64,000 nt of DNA from Numidum massiliense (GCF_001375555.1 NZ_CTDZ01000009.1:861758-925757); one strand, 5' to 3'. Numbered from the stretch's first letter, positions 17,589 through 27,329 are shown. Numbers and translations are program-made. Notes: a model not told the origin generated them from the sequence alone.

Positions 17589-18875
17589 ATGGCGATATTT
17601 TTTGGTAGCGCTGGCGAAGGCGAACATGACGAACGAGCGGATCGCGCATACTTCACGGAGTACGCGGATCCTACGGACCGAGTATACCTTACGGAGCACG
17701 CGGACCCCATAGACCGCGCATACCTTACGGATCTCACGAACCGTGCGGACGGCCATACACGCTATATGTCACTCGCGCTACAGTTGGCGCGCGCGACGCA
17801 AGGGCAAACGTCGCCGAACCCGCCAGTCGGGGCTGTCGTCGTCAACGGCGGGAAAATCGTCGGCATCGGTGCTCATCTCGCCGCCGGTCAGCCACATGCC
17901 GAAGTGCACGCGCTACAGATGGCTGGGCAAGAGGCGAGCGGCGCCACGCTGTATGTGACGTTGGAACCGTGTAACCACCACGGTCGCACGCCACCTTGTA
18001 CAGAGGCAATCATCACATCTGGGGTACGAAAAGTAGTCGTCGGTAGTACAGATGCCAACCCGGCCGTCAACGGCGCAGGCTTGGCGCGGTTGCGCGAGGC
18101 TGGCATCGACGTCGTAACTGGCGTACTGCAGCGAGAATGTGCCACATTGAACGAAGCATTTTTTCACTATATGACGACGAAGCGGCCCTTTGTGACCGTG
18201 AAGACGGCGAGTACGTTAGACGGAAAGATTGCGACGAAAACAGGCGACAGTCGCTGGGTGACTGGCGAGCAGGCGCGGGCTTACGTCCATCGGCTGCGGC
18301 ATGTGCACGATGCGGTTATGGTCGGTATTGGCACGGTGTTGGCGGACAACCCCCTCTTAACGACCCGTTTGCCGGAAGGGGGACGAGACGCGGTGCGCGT
18401 CGTCGTCGACAGCCAGCTCCGTACGCCCTTAGAGGCATACGTTTGTGACACATCGCAGGCGCCGACGTGGATTTTTTGCACGGAGAGGCGCGACAGAGGG
18501 AAAGAGGCGGCGCTCGCGGCGCGCGGGGTGCGCGTATTCACGGCGGGCGCGGGTCCGCGGGTCGATTTAAGTGAACTATTCGCTATACTCGGTCGGGAAC
18601 ACATCGTGTCCGTACTCGTCGAAGGGGGCAGTGCGCTGAACGGTTCCTTGTTAGAGGGACGTTTCGTGAACAAGGTCGTAGCGATGATCGCTCCGAAGCT
18701 TATAGGAGGAAGGGACAGCATGACGTCTTACGGTGGCGTGGGAAGTGATCGTATGAACGACGCCTTGTCTCTATCCGCTGCCAGGGTGCATAAGTTAGGC
18801 AACGATTTGTGCGTTGAAGGATATGTGTCACGCCCGCGGGCAGGAGGGGATCGACATATTTACCGGGATAATTGA
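17589..18875 (+). CDS. ribD: Bifunctional pyrimidine deaminase/reductase RibD with repetitive N-terminal extension
   Basis: RibD catalyses the second and third steps from GTP towards riboflavin. The deaminase part carries HAEVHAL and EPCNHHGRTPPC, the zinc ligands. The reductase part carries VKTASTLDGKIAT, GIGTVLADNPLLTTR and VLVEGGSALNGSLL. Homologues normally start just before RYMSLALQLA, which is residue 59 here. The preceding 58 residues hold three 12-residue repeats of the form DRAYFTEYADPT. ATG 17589 follows AAAAGGAGG at a good distance; ATG 17766 would give the standard length but has no ribosome site. First gene of the rib operon. Confidence 0.95.
   Translation: MAIFFGSAGEGEHDERADRAYFTEYADPTDRVYLTEHADPIDRAYLTDLTNRADGHTRYMSLALQLARATQGQTSPNPPVGAVVVNGGKIVGIGAHLAAGQPHAEVHALQMAGQEASGATLYVTLEPCNHHGRTPPCTEAIITSGVRKVVVGSTDANPAVNGAGLARLREAGIDVVTGVLQRECATLNEAFFHYMTTKRPFVTVKTASTLDGKIATKTGDSRWVTGEQARAYVHRLRHVHDAVMVGIGTVLADNPLLTTRLPEGGRDAVRVVVDSQLRTPLEAYVCDTSQAPTWIFCTERRDRGKEAALAARGVRVFTAGAGPRVDLSELFAILGREHIVSVLVEGGSALNGSLLEGRFVNKVVAMIAPKLIGGRDSMTSYGGVGSDRMNDALSLSAARVHKLGNDLCVEGYVSRPRAGGDRHIYRDN
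17640..17747 (+). repeat. Three 36-bp in-frame tandem repeats in ribD
   Basis: Units at 17640-17675, 17676-17711 and 17712-17747 encode DRAYFTEYADPT, DRVYLTEHADPI and DRAYLTDLTNRA. They are clearly homologous in DNA and lie between the ribosome site and the conserved deaminase domain. Confidence 0.88.
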
Positions 18876-19506
18876 GGAAATGGGCTGTGTGCGTCGCCTC
18901 GTCCGAAAAGGGGGAGCACTTGTCCTAACGGTCGACTGTCAATCCGTGTTAACCGATTTGAAAATAGGAGATAGTGTTGCCGTTAACGGCAGTTGTTTAA
19001 CGGCTACCCGCGTCGACGATTACAGTTTTACGGCGGACGTGAGCGGCGAGACCATTAAGCGTACGACATTAGGTAATTTACGCGTCGGCAGCCAAGTGAA
19101 TTTGGAACGTGCACTCGCGGCGGGCGAGCGGTTCGGCGGTCATTTTGTCAGTGGGCACGTCGATGCGACCGCGGTCGTAACTGAACGAAGACAGATGACA
19201 AATGCCGTCTTGTTTCGATTCAAAACAGCGCCCGAGTGGGCAACTTATATGGTCGACAAAGGTTCAATAGCTGTGGATGGGATCAGTTTAACCATTTTCG
19301 ACGTGGCAGAGAACGGTTTCTCCGTCACCGTCATTCCGCACACGTTGCGCGAGACGACTTTGTATGACTCTCATGTCGGGGATCGCGTCAACATCGAGTG
19401 TGACATGATCGGCAAGTACGTTGTCAAAGTGTGCCTGAACAAGGCAGAACATGCGGCGCCAGCAGGTGTGAGCATCGAATTATTGAATGAGAACGGTTTT
19501 ATATAA
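18856..19506 (+). CDS. ribE: Riboflavin synthase alpha subunit, apparent ATA start
   Basis: About 216 residues with two homologous lumazine-binding halves: [19 protein letters not shown] and [13 protein letters not shown] in the first; [13 protein letters not shown] in the second. It dismutates two 6,7-dimethyl-8-ribityllumazine molecules to riboflavin. Homologues begin M-F-T-G, and here the codon at that place is ATA (18856-18858), seven bases after AGGAGGGG. The in-frame ATG 18823 and TTG 18814 would add 11-14 residues and have poor ribosome spacing. The start therefore lies inside the end of ribD, overlapping it by 20 bases. Confidence 0.92.
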   Translation: MFTGIIEEMGCVRRLVRKGGALVLTVDCQSVLTDLKIGDSVAVNGSCLTATRVDDYSFTADVSGETIKRTTLGNLRVGSQVNLERALAAGERFGGHFVSGHVDATAVVTERRQMTNAVLFRFKTAPEWATYMVDKGSIAVDGISLTIFDVAENGFSVTVIPHTLRETTLYDSHVGDRVNIECDMIGKYVVKVCLNKAEHAAPAGVSIELLNENGFI

Positions 19507-19532
19507 CGGATAAATATAGAGGAGGAATGGTT

Positions 19533-20735
19533 GTGACGTTTCACACAGTAAGTGAGGCAATTGACGATTTGCGGCAAGGGCGACCAGTGATCGTCGTCGA
19601 CGACGAAGATCGCGAAAACGAAGGCGATTTGGTGGCACTAGCTGAACACGCGACGCCGGAAGTGATCAACTTCATGATTACACACGGACGGGGGTTAGTG
19701 TGTGCACCTCTGACGGAAGAACGGGCACGCACGTTAGACTTGCCGTTAATGGTCGAAAAGGAGCAAAACGTGGACCGCTACGGGACGGCTTTCACCGTGT
19801 CTGTCGACCACAAAACGACGACGACCGGCATCTCGGCCCACGAACGCGCCCGAACCGTCCAAGCGTTAATTCGCCCCGATGCCCGCGCGCACGACTTTCG
19901 GCGTCCGGGACATATTTTTCCACTCATTGCAAAAAAAGGTGGCGTCCTCAAGCGCGCCGGCCATACGGAGGCTGCGGTCGACTTGGCGCAACTCGCAGGT
20001 AGTGTACCTGCCGGTGTCATATGTGAAGTGGTCAAATCAGATGGGACGATGGCACGCGTCCCGGAATTAACGCGACTAGCGGAACAGCATGCGCTAAAGA
20101 TGATCACCATTGAAGACTTAATCCGTTATCGGATCGTTGAGGAACACTTAGTGACGCGGGAAGCTTCCGTGCAAATGCCGACCGCATACGGCCGTTTCAC
20201 GGCGATCGCGTATACGAACCCTGTCGACGATCAAGAAGTTGTCGCCCTCGTCAAAGGGGAAATGACCCCCGATGAACCGATCCTCGTGCGCATCCACTCC
20301 GAATGTTTGACAGGCGATGTGTTCGCTTCCCTCCGCTGCGACTGTGGGCCGCAGCTCCACGCTGCCTTGCGCCAGATTGAAGCGGCAGGCAAGGGCGTGC
20401 TCGTCTATATGCGACAGGAAGGTCGCGGGATTGGTCTGTTGAACAAATTGCGCGCCTACGAATTACAAGAGCAAGGTCTCGATACGGTGGAGGCGAACGA
20501 GCGCCTCGGTTTCCCGCCCGATTCGCGCGATTACGGGATCGGCGCACAAATTTTGCGTGACTTAGGTGTCGAGCGATTGAAACTAATGACGAACAACCCG
20601 CGCAAAATCAAAGGATTGACGGACTACGGCTTGGACATCGCGGAAGTTGTGCCGCTCCAAATGCCGGCCAATGCGGAGAACGAAAAGTATTTGACGACGA
20701 AAAAAAGCAAACTAGGACATTTATTAACGATTTAA
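19533..20735 (+). CDS. ribBA: Bifunctional DHBP synthase/GTP cyclohydrolase II
   Basis: A 400-residue fusion that supplies both riboflavin precursors. The N-terminal DHBP synthase half has [12 protein letters not shown] and [11 protein letters not shown]. The C-terminal GTP cyclohydrolase II half has [20 protein letters not shown] with the zinc cysteines, then [15 protein letters not shown] 19533 lies seven bases after GGAGG; ATG 19527 is only one base away. It lies 26 bases after ribE in the same operon. Confidence 0.97.
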   Translation: MTFHTVSEAIDDLRQGRPVIVVDDEDRENEGDLVALAEHATPEVINFMITHGRGLVCAPLTEERARTLDLPLMVEKEQNVDRYGTAFTVSVDHKTTTTGISAHERARTVQALIRPDARAHDFRRPGHIFPLIAKKGGVLKRAGHTEAAVDLAQLAGSVPAGVICEVVKSDGTMARVPELTRLAEQHALKMITIEDLIRYRIVEEHLVTREASVQMPTAYGRFTAIAYTNPVDDQEVVALVKGEMTPDEPILVRIHSECLTGDVFASLRCDCGPQLHAALRQIEAAGKGVLVYMRQEGRGIGLLNKLRAYELQEQGLDTVEANERLGFPPDSRDYGIGAQILRDLGVERLKLMTNNPRKIKGLTDYGLDIAEVVPLQMPANAENEKYLTTKKSKLGHLLTI

Positions 20736-20751
20736 GAGGAGGTCATCTGTT

Positions 20752-21243
20752 ATGGTAAAAGTTTATGAAGGACATCTCATCGGCAAGGGACTTAAGGTTG
20801 GCATCGTCGTGAGTCGTTTTAATGAACTCATTACGAACAAGTTGCTCAGCGGAGCGATCGATGCGTTAAAACGACACGGTGTAGAAGAGGAAAACATAGC
20901 GGTCGCATGGGTGCCGGGGGCGTTTGAAATCCCTTTTGCCGCAGACAAAATGGCCGCGTCGAAAACGTATGACGCTGTCATTACGTTAGGAACGGTCATT
21001 CGAGGTGCGACGCCGCATTTCGATTTTGTCGCCAACGAAGTGGCGAAAGGGGTAGCGAACTTGAATGGTAAACACGGGCTGCCCGTCATTTTTGGCGTAT
21101 TGACCGTGGAGACGATCGAGCAGGCGATCGAACGCGCCGGAACGAAGGCAGGCAACAAAGGGTACGAAGCGGCCGTCTCGGCGATCGAAATGGCCAATTT
21201 GCACGAGAGCCTGCACAATATAAGCGGAGCGCAAACCGTCTGA
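20752..21243 (+). CDS. ribH: 6,7-dimethyl-8-ribityllumazine synthase
   Basis: A 163-residue lumazine synthase that condenses the two RibBA/RibD-derived precursors. Family marks are [38 protein letters not shown] with the catalytic His, and [12 protein letters not shown]. It forms 60-mers in relatives. An AGGAGG ribosome site precedes the ATG by a short gap. Last gene of the rib operon. Confidence 0.97.
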   Translation: MVKVYEGHLIGKGLKVGIVVSRFNELITNKLLSGAIDALKRHGVEEENIAVAWVPGAFEIPFAADKMAASKTYDAVITLGTVIRGATPHFDFVANEVAKGVANLNGKHGLPVIFGVLTVETIEQAIERAGTKAGNKGYEAAVSAIEMANLHESLHNISGAQTV

Positions 21244-21365
21244 TCTGCTTTGGCGGGAACTGCGTCGCGAACTCTGTCGGGAACTATTTTGCCCGCGGTT
21301 TTGCTTGCTTAAAAGGTTATATTGCGAGTGCTCGTTAGCGAAAGAAGTCGCTGCCTGCATAGGAG

Positions 21366-21406
21366 AGGCCGCTGTCTGCATACCGCAGATGGCGGCTTTC
21401 GTTTTT
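21366..21406 (+). terminator. Terminator of the riboflavin operon
   Basis: GGCCGCTGTCTGC pairs imperfectly with GCAGATGGCGGC (outer GCCGC/GCGGC, inner TCTGC/GCAGA), then TTTCGTTTTT. Confidence 0.7.
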
Positions 21407-21443
21407 CAACAGGTTGTCCCGCGCCCGTTTCGGATTTTCATTC

Positions 21444-21472
21444 TTTACTTATAATCATTATTAAGTTATAAT
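21444..21472 (+). promoter_or_regulatory. zosA promoter overlapped by a PerR-type box
   Basis: TTTACT (21444-21449) and TATAAT (21467-21472) are 17 bases apart. Between them TTATAATCATTATTA (21449-21463) matches the PerR consensus TTATAATnATTATAA at all but two fixed positions. PerR would block the promoter until peroxide inactivates it, as for Bacillus zosA. Confidence 0.7.
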
Positions 21473-21545
21473 GAGTATATAAAAGTTTCCCGACCAACAT
21501 TAGTTTGGGGTACAACAACATACGATTATTATTCTCACTGGACAT

Positions 21546-21577
21546 CATGCTGCCTTCGGGCAGCATGTCTCTGTTTT
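21546..21577 (+). terminator. UUCG-capped hairpin in the zosA leader, possible attenuator
   Basis: CATGCTGCC and GGCAGCATG form a perfect 9-bp stem closed by TTCG, followed by TCTCTGTTTT. It lies after the promoter and before the zosA ribosome site, so it should act on zosA transcripts. The T-run is interrupted, so termination may be partial. Confidence 0.55.
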
Positions 21578-21590
21578 AAGGAGTTTAATA

Positions 21591-21662
21591 ATGAAAGTCG
21601 TTATCAACTACAAAAACGGGGAGGATGAATCACATGGAAGTCATTTCGAAGACGTCGGCTAA
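21591..21662 (+). CDS. Possible 23-residue leader peptide overlapping zosA
   Basis: ATG 21591 has a good AAGGAG site seven bases upstream. The frame reads MKVVINYKNGEDESHGSHFE and ends DVG, stopping at 21662 inside zosA. It contains the zosA ribosome site, so ribosomes on this frame would cover or uncover it. No homologue is recognised. A regulatory short ORF is plausible but unproven. Confidence 0.4.
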   Translation: MKVVINYKNGEDESHGSHFEDVG

Positions 21663-23565
21663 TCTCAAACGCCGTCAACCGAAAAAACCGTCGAAATGGC
21701 GTAAGCTAATCGCCGAGAACGGCGAAATGGCTGCCGCGGCAATCAGTGGGGTACTTATTCTCGGGGGATGGGTGCTCAGTACGGTAGACTTGTCCGTAGC
21801 GTCTGTCATCTCGTACCTCGCCGCTTTTGTGATCGGAGGATATGCAAAGGCAAAAGAAGGTATTGAGGAGACCGTTGCGGAGAAATCGTTAAACGTCGAG
21901 TTGTTAATGGTTTTCGCCGCGATTGGTTCGGCGCTGATCGGCTATTGGGCCGAGGGGGCGATGCTCATCTTTATCTTTGCCGTCAGCGGTGCACTCGAGA
22001 CGTATGCGATGAACCGCAGTCACAGTGAAGTATCGAAGTTAATGGCTTTGCAACCGGAAGAAGCGCGCCTGTACGAAAACGGCGTCGAGCGAAAAGTGCC
22101 GGTCAGCGAGTTGCGCATCGGGCAGACGATTATCGTTAAACCGGGCGATCTCGTGCCGGTTGACGGTACGGTCACCGACGGCTCGACCGCCATTGATCAG
22201 GCGGCAATTACTGGGGAATCTGTTCCGGTAGAGAAGAAGACTGGGGATGAGGTGCTCGCGGGGACATTAAACGTCAACGGCGGCATTTATGTCCGCGTCG
22301 ACAAAGAGCAAGCAGATACACTGTTTCAGAAAATGATTAAGCTCGTGCAGCAAGCGCAGGCAGAAAAACCGCAAAAACAACTGTTTGTGGAACGGTTTGA
22401 AAAAATTTACGTAAACATTGTCATTGCCATGACCGCCCTCGTCGCTATCGTGCCGCCACTCGCCCTCGGTTGGACGTGGAACGATGCGATTTATCGGGCG
22501 ATGGTCCTGCTCGTCGTCGCCTCGCCGTGTGCACTCGTCGCCTCAGTCATGCCGGCGCTGCTGTCGGCAATATCGAACGGGGCCCGTCGCGGGGTACTAT
22601 TTAAAGGCGGTTCACATTTGCAGCAGTTAACGAACATCCGTGCCATCGCTTTTGACAAAACAGGCACGTTGACGCGCGGGGTTCCCGAAGTTCAGGAAGT
22701 GATTCCTTTTGCCGACTTTTCGGAGGAACAATTGTTAGCTAACGCGGCATCGATTGAACAATTGTCGACGCACCCGCTCGCCGAAGCGATTGTGCGCCAG
22801 GCACAAGTTGCCGGCGTATCGTTCGTCCAGCCACAAGGGATGATCTCGACGACTGGCTTCGGGGTGGAAGCAAAAATAGACGGGACGCTGTGGAAAATCG
22901 GGAAACGTGATTACATGGACGTTTCTTTTGGTGATGAAGTTGAGGAAGCACGGCACCGTTTGGCCAGCGAAGGAAAAACCGCTGTCTACATTCAGTGTGG
23001 GGAGCAGTTAGTCGGCATGCTCGCGATTCAAGATGCGATCCGTCCGAAAGCAGCTGCAGCAGTTGCTGCCTTGAAAAAGCTTGGGATTCATACAGTCATG
23101 ATCACCGGCGATTCCGAAGAAACGGCGCGGGCGCTGGCCAAGCAGTGTGCCGTCGACCGCTATTACGCGAACTGCTTGCCCGACGAAAAAGTGAACATCG
23201 TCCGCGAATTGCAGCAAACGCACGGGCAAATCGCCATGGTCGGGGACGGTGTCAACGACGCACCGGCGCTCGCGACAGCTTCAGTCGGCATCGGCATGGG
23301 GGCAGGGACGGACGCCGCGCTGGAGACGGCCGATGTCGTGCTCGTCAACGACGAACTGAAGCGCCTGCCGTACGTGATCAAACTGGCCAAACGGTCCGAT
23401 ACGATTATTAAGCAAAACATTGTCTTCTCAATCGGCGTCATTCTCACGCTCATCGTCGCTAACTTCCTCGACTCGATGACGTTGCCGCTCGGGGTGATCG
23501 GGCACGAAGGTAGTACGATCCTCGTCATCCTCAACGGGCTGAGGCTGCTGAAGTATAAGGAGTGA
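21634..23565 (+). CDS. zosA: Heavy-metal P1B-type ATPase, ZosA-like
   Basis: A 643-residue P-type metal ATPase without an N-terminal metal-binding domain. Marks in order are AAITGESVPVEK (actuator), VVASPCALVASV (membrane metal site), AFDKTGTLTRG with the phosphorylated Asp, STHPLAEAI (HP motif) and GDGVNDAPALA. Size and architecture match Bacillus ZosA, a peroxide-induced zinc uptake ATPase, and the PerR-type box upstream strengthens the assignment. ATG 21634 lies nine bases after GGGGAGG; ATG 21625 touches it. Direction of transport rests on homology. Confidence 0.88.
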   Translation: MEVISKTSANLKRRQPKKPSKWRKLIAENGEMAAAAISGVLILGGWVLSTVDLSVASVISYLAAFVIGGYAKAKEGIEETVAEKSLNVELLMVFAAIGSALIGYWAEGAMLIFIFAVSGALETYAMNRSHSEVSKLMALQPEEARLYENGVERKVPVSELRIGQTIIVKPGDLVPVDGTVTDGSTAIDQAAITGESVPVEKKTGDEVLAGTLNVNGGIYVRVDKEQADTLFQKMIKLVQQAQAEKPQKQLFVERFEKIYVNIVIAMTALVAIVPPLALGWTWNDAIYRAMVLLVVASPCALVASVMPALLSAISNGARRGVLFKGGSHLQQLTNIRAIAFDKTGTLTRGVPEVQEVIPFADFSEEQLLANAASIEQLSTHPLAEAIVRQAQVAGVSFVQPQGMISTTGFGVEAKIDGTLWKIGKRDYMDVSFGDEVEEARHRLASEGKTAVYIQCGEQLVGMLAIQDAIRPKAAAAVAALKKLGIHTVMITGDSEETARALAKQCAVDRYYANCLPDEKVNIVRELQQTHGQIAMVGDGVNDAPALATASVGIGMGAGTDAALETADVVLVNDELKRLPYVIKLAKRSDTIIKQNIVFSIGVILTLIVANFLDSMTLPLGVIGHEGSTILVILNGLRLLKYKE

Positions 23566-23597
23566 GGGATGGTTGTACGCGTTTGGATGCAACAGGC

Positions 23598-26219
23598 CTA
23601 CGTGCGCTGCATCGCCTTTAGCACATCTAACTTCGCCACCCACATCGCTGGTACGAGCGAGACGAGCAAACCGACGAGCGGACTGAGTAACAAGGTTACT
23701 AATAGCCAAGTCGTAGGGAAGACGTCGTGAGAAGCGTCCATCGCCCCGAGTATTTGATGGCCGAAGATTGTGCTACTTAGAACGCCGATGATGCCGCCTG
23801 CCGTTGCTACGAGCATTCCTTCGATTAGGATTAAACGCGTCAGTTGGCGCGGTTCACTGCCGATCGCACGTAGCACGGCCAACTCGCGGCTTCGTTCGCG
23901 GACGCTGCTGGCCATATTATTGAATAGCCCGAGCAAGGCGATGACCGTCATCATGGTGAAAGTGGCCATTAGGAGAAGCCAGCGTTGCAAAAACTGCTGC
24001 TTGATCATTTGCATTTCTTCGTCGCGGTCGTACAGGACGACGTCCGAGAACTCTGGCTGCTGCAGTAACGTTTCAATGCGCTCCTTGACCTTTCCTTTAT
24101 GCGGAGAGGTCATTTTGACAGATAGTTGTTGAAGTGACACTTCGCCGAATTGTTCGCGGATATATCTAGCATCCGTGTATATGTGTTGCGAGTCATCTCG
24201 GCCTCGCGTCGGCATCCTATCGACAATACCGACTACTTTGAGCGCTATTTCCGGTGAGTTTTTAGCCACAGTTGGAATTGCGGGAGGTGGAACCGTGCGG
24301 TGGAAGGTAATCGTGTCCCCGACGCGGTAACCTAGATTTTCTGCATTGTATTGTGAAATGACGACACCTCCTCGCCGCAAAGCTTCGGCGTCAAACGTCC
24401 CGGCGAGAACTTTGATAGGTAGTAATTTCTTGATTTGCTCCGTTTCAATACCAAATAAACCGTACGAAAGCTGTCGTTTATCGTCTGGTCCTCGTACATA
24501 TTGTACTTTGTCGCGATAGTTTGGATGAAGTTGATCAACGTTGAGATTAGTCGTCATAATAGAGATCGGGTTTTGAAAACCTATCACTTCTACGTCCGGT
24601 ATCTTTTTTATTTGTTTGTACAGATCCGGGGAAAATCCACTGAATGATCCGTGAGCTGTGTCGAGTAATAGATCAAGTGGGTATTTCTCAGCTATCTCTT
24701 TCTCCATATTGTTATTAATAAACGTTAAGATCATTGAACCGACGAGCGCAAGCGTTATCGCGAGGGTCAAGATGCCGGCGATTAACGCATTGCGGCGCCC
24801 GTGCCGCAACACGTTGCGCCCGGCGAGTTTTCCTTCGCTACCCGAGAATGGACGGGTGAGAACTGTCATGATAGTAACGGTCGCTTGTAGCATCGGCGGT
24901 ATGCCGAGAAACATCGCGACTAACACACCTAAACCGCAAAGAAGATAGACCCAATATGGCCCCTGAAATAAATAATTGCCGATCGATACCGCGATGGATA
25001 AGGTGAGCAGAATGAGAATAGCCCAACGCTTCCACTTGTTGTATCCGCTCGGTTGTGGCGCTTCAAGGCGGTACGCGTCGATCGGCGACAACTGACCGGC
25101 TAAGGTGGCGGGGATCAGGCCAGCGAGTAGGATGAGGACAATCGCACCGCCTCCGCTTAGGAGCAATTGTTTCCACGGAAAGACGATCGTGACTAATGGC
25201 ATGTCTATCCATATTGCGGCAGCGCTTTTTAAGGCAAACGAACAGGCCATCCCAAGCCCCGTACCGACGAGTGTCGCCGCAAGACCAATCACGAGCGATT
25301 CTTGTAAGATCAATGTCCTAATTTGCTTCGGTTGGGCGCCGAGTAAGCGCAAGGTTGCTAAGTCGTGGTGACGCTCCTGCATACTAATGAACAACGTACT
25401 GACGACGATTAAAGCACTGGCGATGAGTGCGGCAATCGACAAACCGTGCACGATCGGTTTAAGGCCGCCTAAATTGTCGCGCGCCTTGTCTTGGGCTATG
25501 CGCAAATCGATGATGATGTCGGGATATGCGGCGCGTAGATGGCTAGATAAGCGTTGTTTATCGGTTCCTTTGCCCAGTTTCAGAAGGATCGCAGTCGTGT
25601 GCCCTTCGTTGTTTGTTATTTGTTGTAACCAGTCGTAGTTAAACAAGATGAAGTAATTGGCGCGTTCATCGCGTACAAATTCGCCAGCAACACGCACTTT
25701 CTGCTTGCCGTACGGCGGGAACGGAAGCTCTACTTCGGATCCGATGGACAAACCTTTAGCTTTTAGATATTTCGTTGAAAATACAGCTTCCCCTGCTTTA
25801 GGAAAGTGCCCTTTGGCTAGGCGTAAATGGGTCAGTTCTTTGGAAAGAGGGATGTCGCGCAAACCGACGTAGGTCGGTAGGCCTATGATGTCTTGCGCTA
25901 GCGGGTCATCGATCGCTGATTCTAAACCGATGTACGGATACAGTGTTGGCGCAATGTCCGCAACTCCTGGTTCGCGGGCAATTGACTCGACTTGTTTAGC
26001 GGTGAAATACTTTTCGTGTGACTGGTAACCGGCCATCACATCGTAGTTGCCGTGTTGTTGTTGAATCGATTGTTCGACGACGTGTTCCATGGACACAACT
26101 AAGATGTGCATCGTCGTCATGAGCATGATGCCGAGGGCGACACCGAGTACTGAAAAGAGCGCACGCCCTTTGCGTGCGGCAAAAAAGCGCCAGGTGAGTG
26201 AAAACAAATGGCGAAGCAC
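23598..26219 (-). CDS. ABC transporter permease with two FtsX domains (MacB-like)
   Basis: An 873-residue membrane protein. Residues 1-40 hold TM1 (GRALFSVLGVALGIMLM), followed by a large extracytoplasmic MacB-PCD-like domain. A first FtsX block lies near 250-390 (ATLRLLGAQPKQIRTLILQE), then a second TM-periplasmic unit near 470, and a final FtsX block near 745-870 (AVLRAIGSEPRQLTRLILIE). Proteins of this kind move lipoproteins or peptides, or act as mechanotransmitters, rather than importing solutes. GTG 26219 starts three bases after the stop of the ATPase gene, so the two are cotranslated. Confidence 0.88.
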   Translation of the reverse strand: MLRHLFSLTWRFFAARKGRALFSVLGVALGIMLMTTMHILVVSMEHVVEQSIQQQHGNYDVMAGYQSHEKYFTAKQVESIAREPGVADIAPTLYPYIGLESAIDDPLAQDIIGLPTYVGLRDIPLSKELTHLRLAKGHFPKAGEAVFSTKYLKAKGLSIGSEVELPFPPYGKQKVRVAGEFVRDERANYFILFNYDWLQQITNNEGHTTAILLKLGKGTDKQRLSSHLRAAYPDIIIDLRIAQDKARDNLGGLKPIVHGLSIAALIASALIVVSTLFISMQERHHDLATLRLLGAQPKQIRTLILQESLVIGLAATLVGTGLGMACSFALKSAAAIWIDMPLVTIVFPWKQLLLSGGGAIVLILLAGLIPATLAGQLSPIDAYRLEAPQPSGYNKWKRWAILILLTLSIAVSIGNYLFQGPYWVYLLCGLGVLVAMFLGIPPMLQATVTIMTVLTRPFSGSEGKLAGRNVLRHGRRNALIAGILTLAITLALVGSMILTFINNNMEKEIAEKYPLDLLLDTAHGSFSGFSPDLYKQIKKIPDVEVIGFQNPISIMTTNLNVDQLHPNYRDKVQYVRGPDDKRQLSYGLFGIETEQIKKLLPIKVLAGTFDAEALRRGGVVISQYNAENLGYRVGDTITFHRTVPPPAIPTVAKNSPEIALKVVGIVDRMPTRGRDDSQHIYTDARYIREQFGEVSLQQLSVKMTSPHKGKVKERIETLLQQPEFSDVVLYDRDEEMQMIKQQFLQRWLLLMATFTMMTVIALLGLFNNMASSVRERSRELAVLRAIGSEPRQLTRLILIEGMLVATAGGIIGVLSSTIFGHQILGAMDASHDVFPTTWLLVTLLLSPLVGLLVSLVPAMWVAKLDVLKAMQRT

Positions 26220-26222
26220 GTC

Positions 26223-26999
26223 TTACACCTCCTCGACTCGGCGATGGCTTTCGGCGAGGGCGTCGGTGTGCGATTCTTGAAACGGTGCCATCTCCAGTTT
26301 TTCGGTCAGTTCGCCGTCGCGCATGTAGAGGATGCGGTCGGCGTAAGAGGCGACGTGGGCATCGTGCGTGACAACGATTAACGACTGGTTCAAACGGTTG
26401 CAGCACTCGCGCAAAAGGGACATAATGTCTTTCGTCGTCTTCGAATCTAAGTTGCCGGTCGGCTCGTCGGCGACGATGATTTGCGGGTTGGCGATGAGGG
26501 CGCGCGCGATCGCCACGCGCTGCTGCTGCCCGCCAGACATCTCCGACGGACGTGCGTCAATCTTCTGTTCAAGACCGACCGTTGTCAGAAGTTGTTTGGC
26601 GCGCTGTACGGTTGCTTTTTCCTGCTTTTTTGCCAGTAGCAGGGGGAGTGTTACATTTTCTAGGGCGCTCAGAACCGGGATGAGGTTGAAAAATTGAAAG
26701 ATAAACCCGATATGTTCCCGACGCCGTTTGGTGAGTTCGCTCTCGGTGCATTCGTTCAAGTTGCGGCCGTTCCACACGACGTGCCCGGTCGTCGGGCGGT
26801 CGAGACCCGAGAGGATGTTGAGCAGTGTCGATTTTCCAGAGCCACTCGCCCCCATAATCGCTACGAATTCACCGCGTCGGAGTTGCAAGTTCACCTTTTT
26901 AAGTGCTTGAAACTGCGTTGCTCCTTCGCCATACACTTTGCCGATAGAGATTGCTTCTAAAACAACAGACATTTCTTGAGCTCCCTTAACAACAGACAT
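26223..26999 (-). CDS. ABC transporter ATP-binding protein (MacB/LolD type)
   Basis: A 258-residue ATPase partner of the FtsX permease. Walker A is [12 protein letters not shown], the signature [15 protein letters not shown], Walker [13 protein letters not shown] and the switch His in VVTHDAHVA. The start region is duplicated: ATG 26999 and ATG 26972 each follow their own AAGGGAG site and both begin MSVV. Homologues suggest the shorter form suffices. The C-terminus is slightly longer than usual. Confidence 0.9.
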   Translation of the reverse strand: MSVVKGAQEMSVVLEAISIGKVYGEGATQFQALKKVNLQLRRGEFVAIMGASGSGKSTLLNILSGLDRPTTGHVVWNGRNLNECTESELTKRRREHIGFIFQFFNLIPVLSALENVTLPLLLAKKQEKATVQRAKQLLTTVGLEQKIDARPSEMSGGQQQRVAIARALIANPQIIVADEPTGNLDSKTTKDIMSLLRECCNRLNQSLIVVTHDAHVASYADRILYMRDGELTEKLEMAPFQESHTDALAESHRRVEEV

Positions 27000-27014
27000 T
27001 TCCTTATCTCCCTT
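26961..27014 (-). repeat. 27-bp tandem duplication of a ribosome site and start codon
   Basis: Units 26961-26987 and 26988-27014 agree at 24 of 27 bases. Each holds AAGGGAG and ATGTCTGTTGTT, in the same frame. Confidence 0.85.
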
Positions 27015-27329
27015 TCCCAGTTATATGGTAAAAACTAATTAACGATCATTTTGGATCGTATCACCTAATTGGGCGATGGGGTCTTAACGATTTCATAATT
27101 ATTTCTTAAATAAGCGTCGGCGCGTTTCGGGAGATTGGGTGGCCCTGACGTGGTCGGATTTTGCCCAACCACGTCACGACACAAGTTCGCGTTGCAAGGC
27201 AAGCGAGGAGGGAGGGCAGAAGGTCTATGTACACTTACAGGCATTCTCTCGGTAATTTTTTGGACAGAAGTCACATGACCGGTGCCTAATTGCTGTGCTG
27301 GAAATAGACGGTGAAAAGGCGATCATATG
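27015..27329. other. Intergenic region with a GC-rich hairpin
   Basis: No gene is seen. TGACGTGGT (27146-27154) and ACCACGTCA (27168-27176) form a perfect 9-bp stem, without a T-run, so it is not a typical terminator. Confidence 0.45.

Noticed and set aside
17565-17756. Minus-strand repetitive frames over the ribD repeats
   Set aside because: They arise because the 36-bp repeat is open in several frames; only the plus frame continues into RibD.
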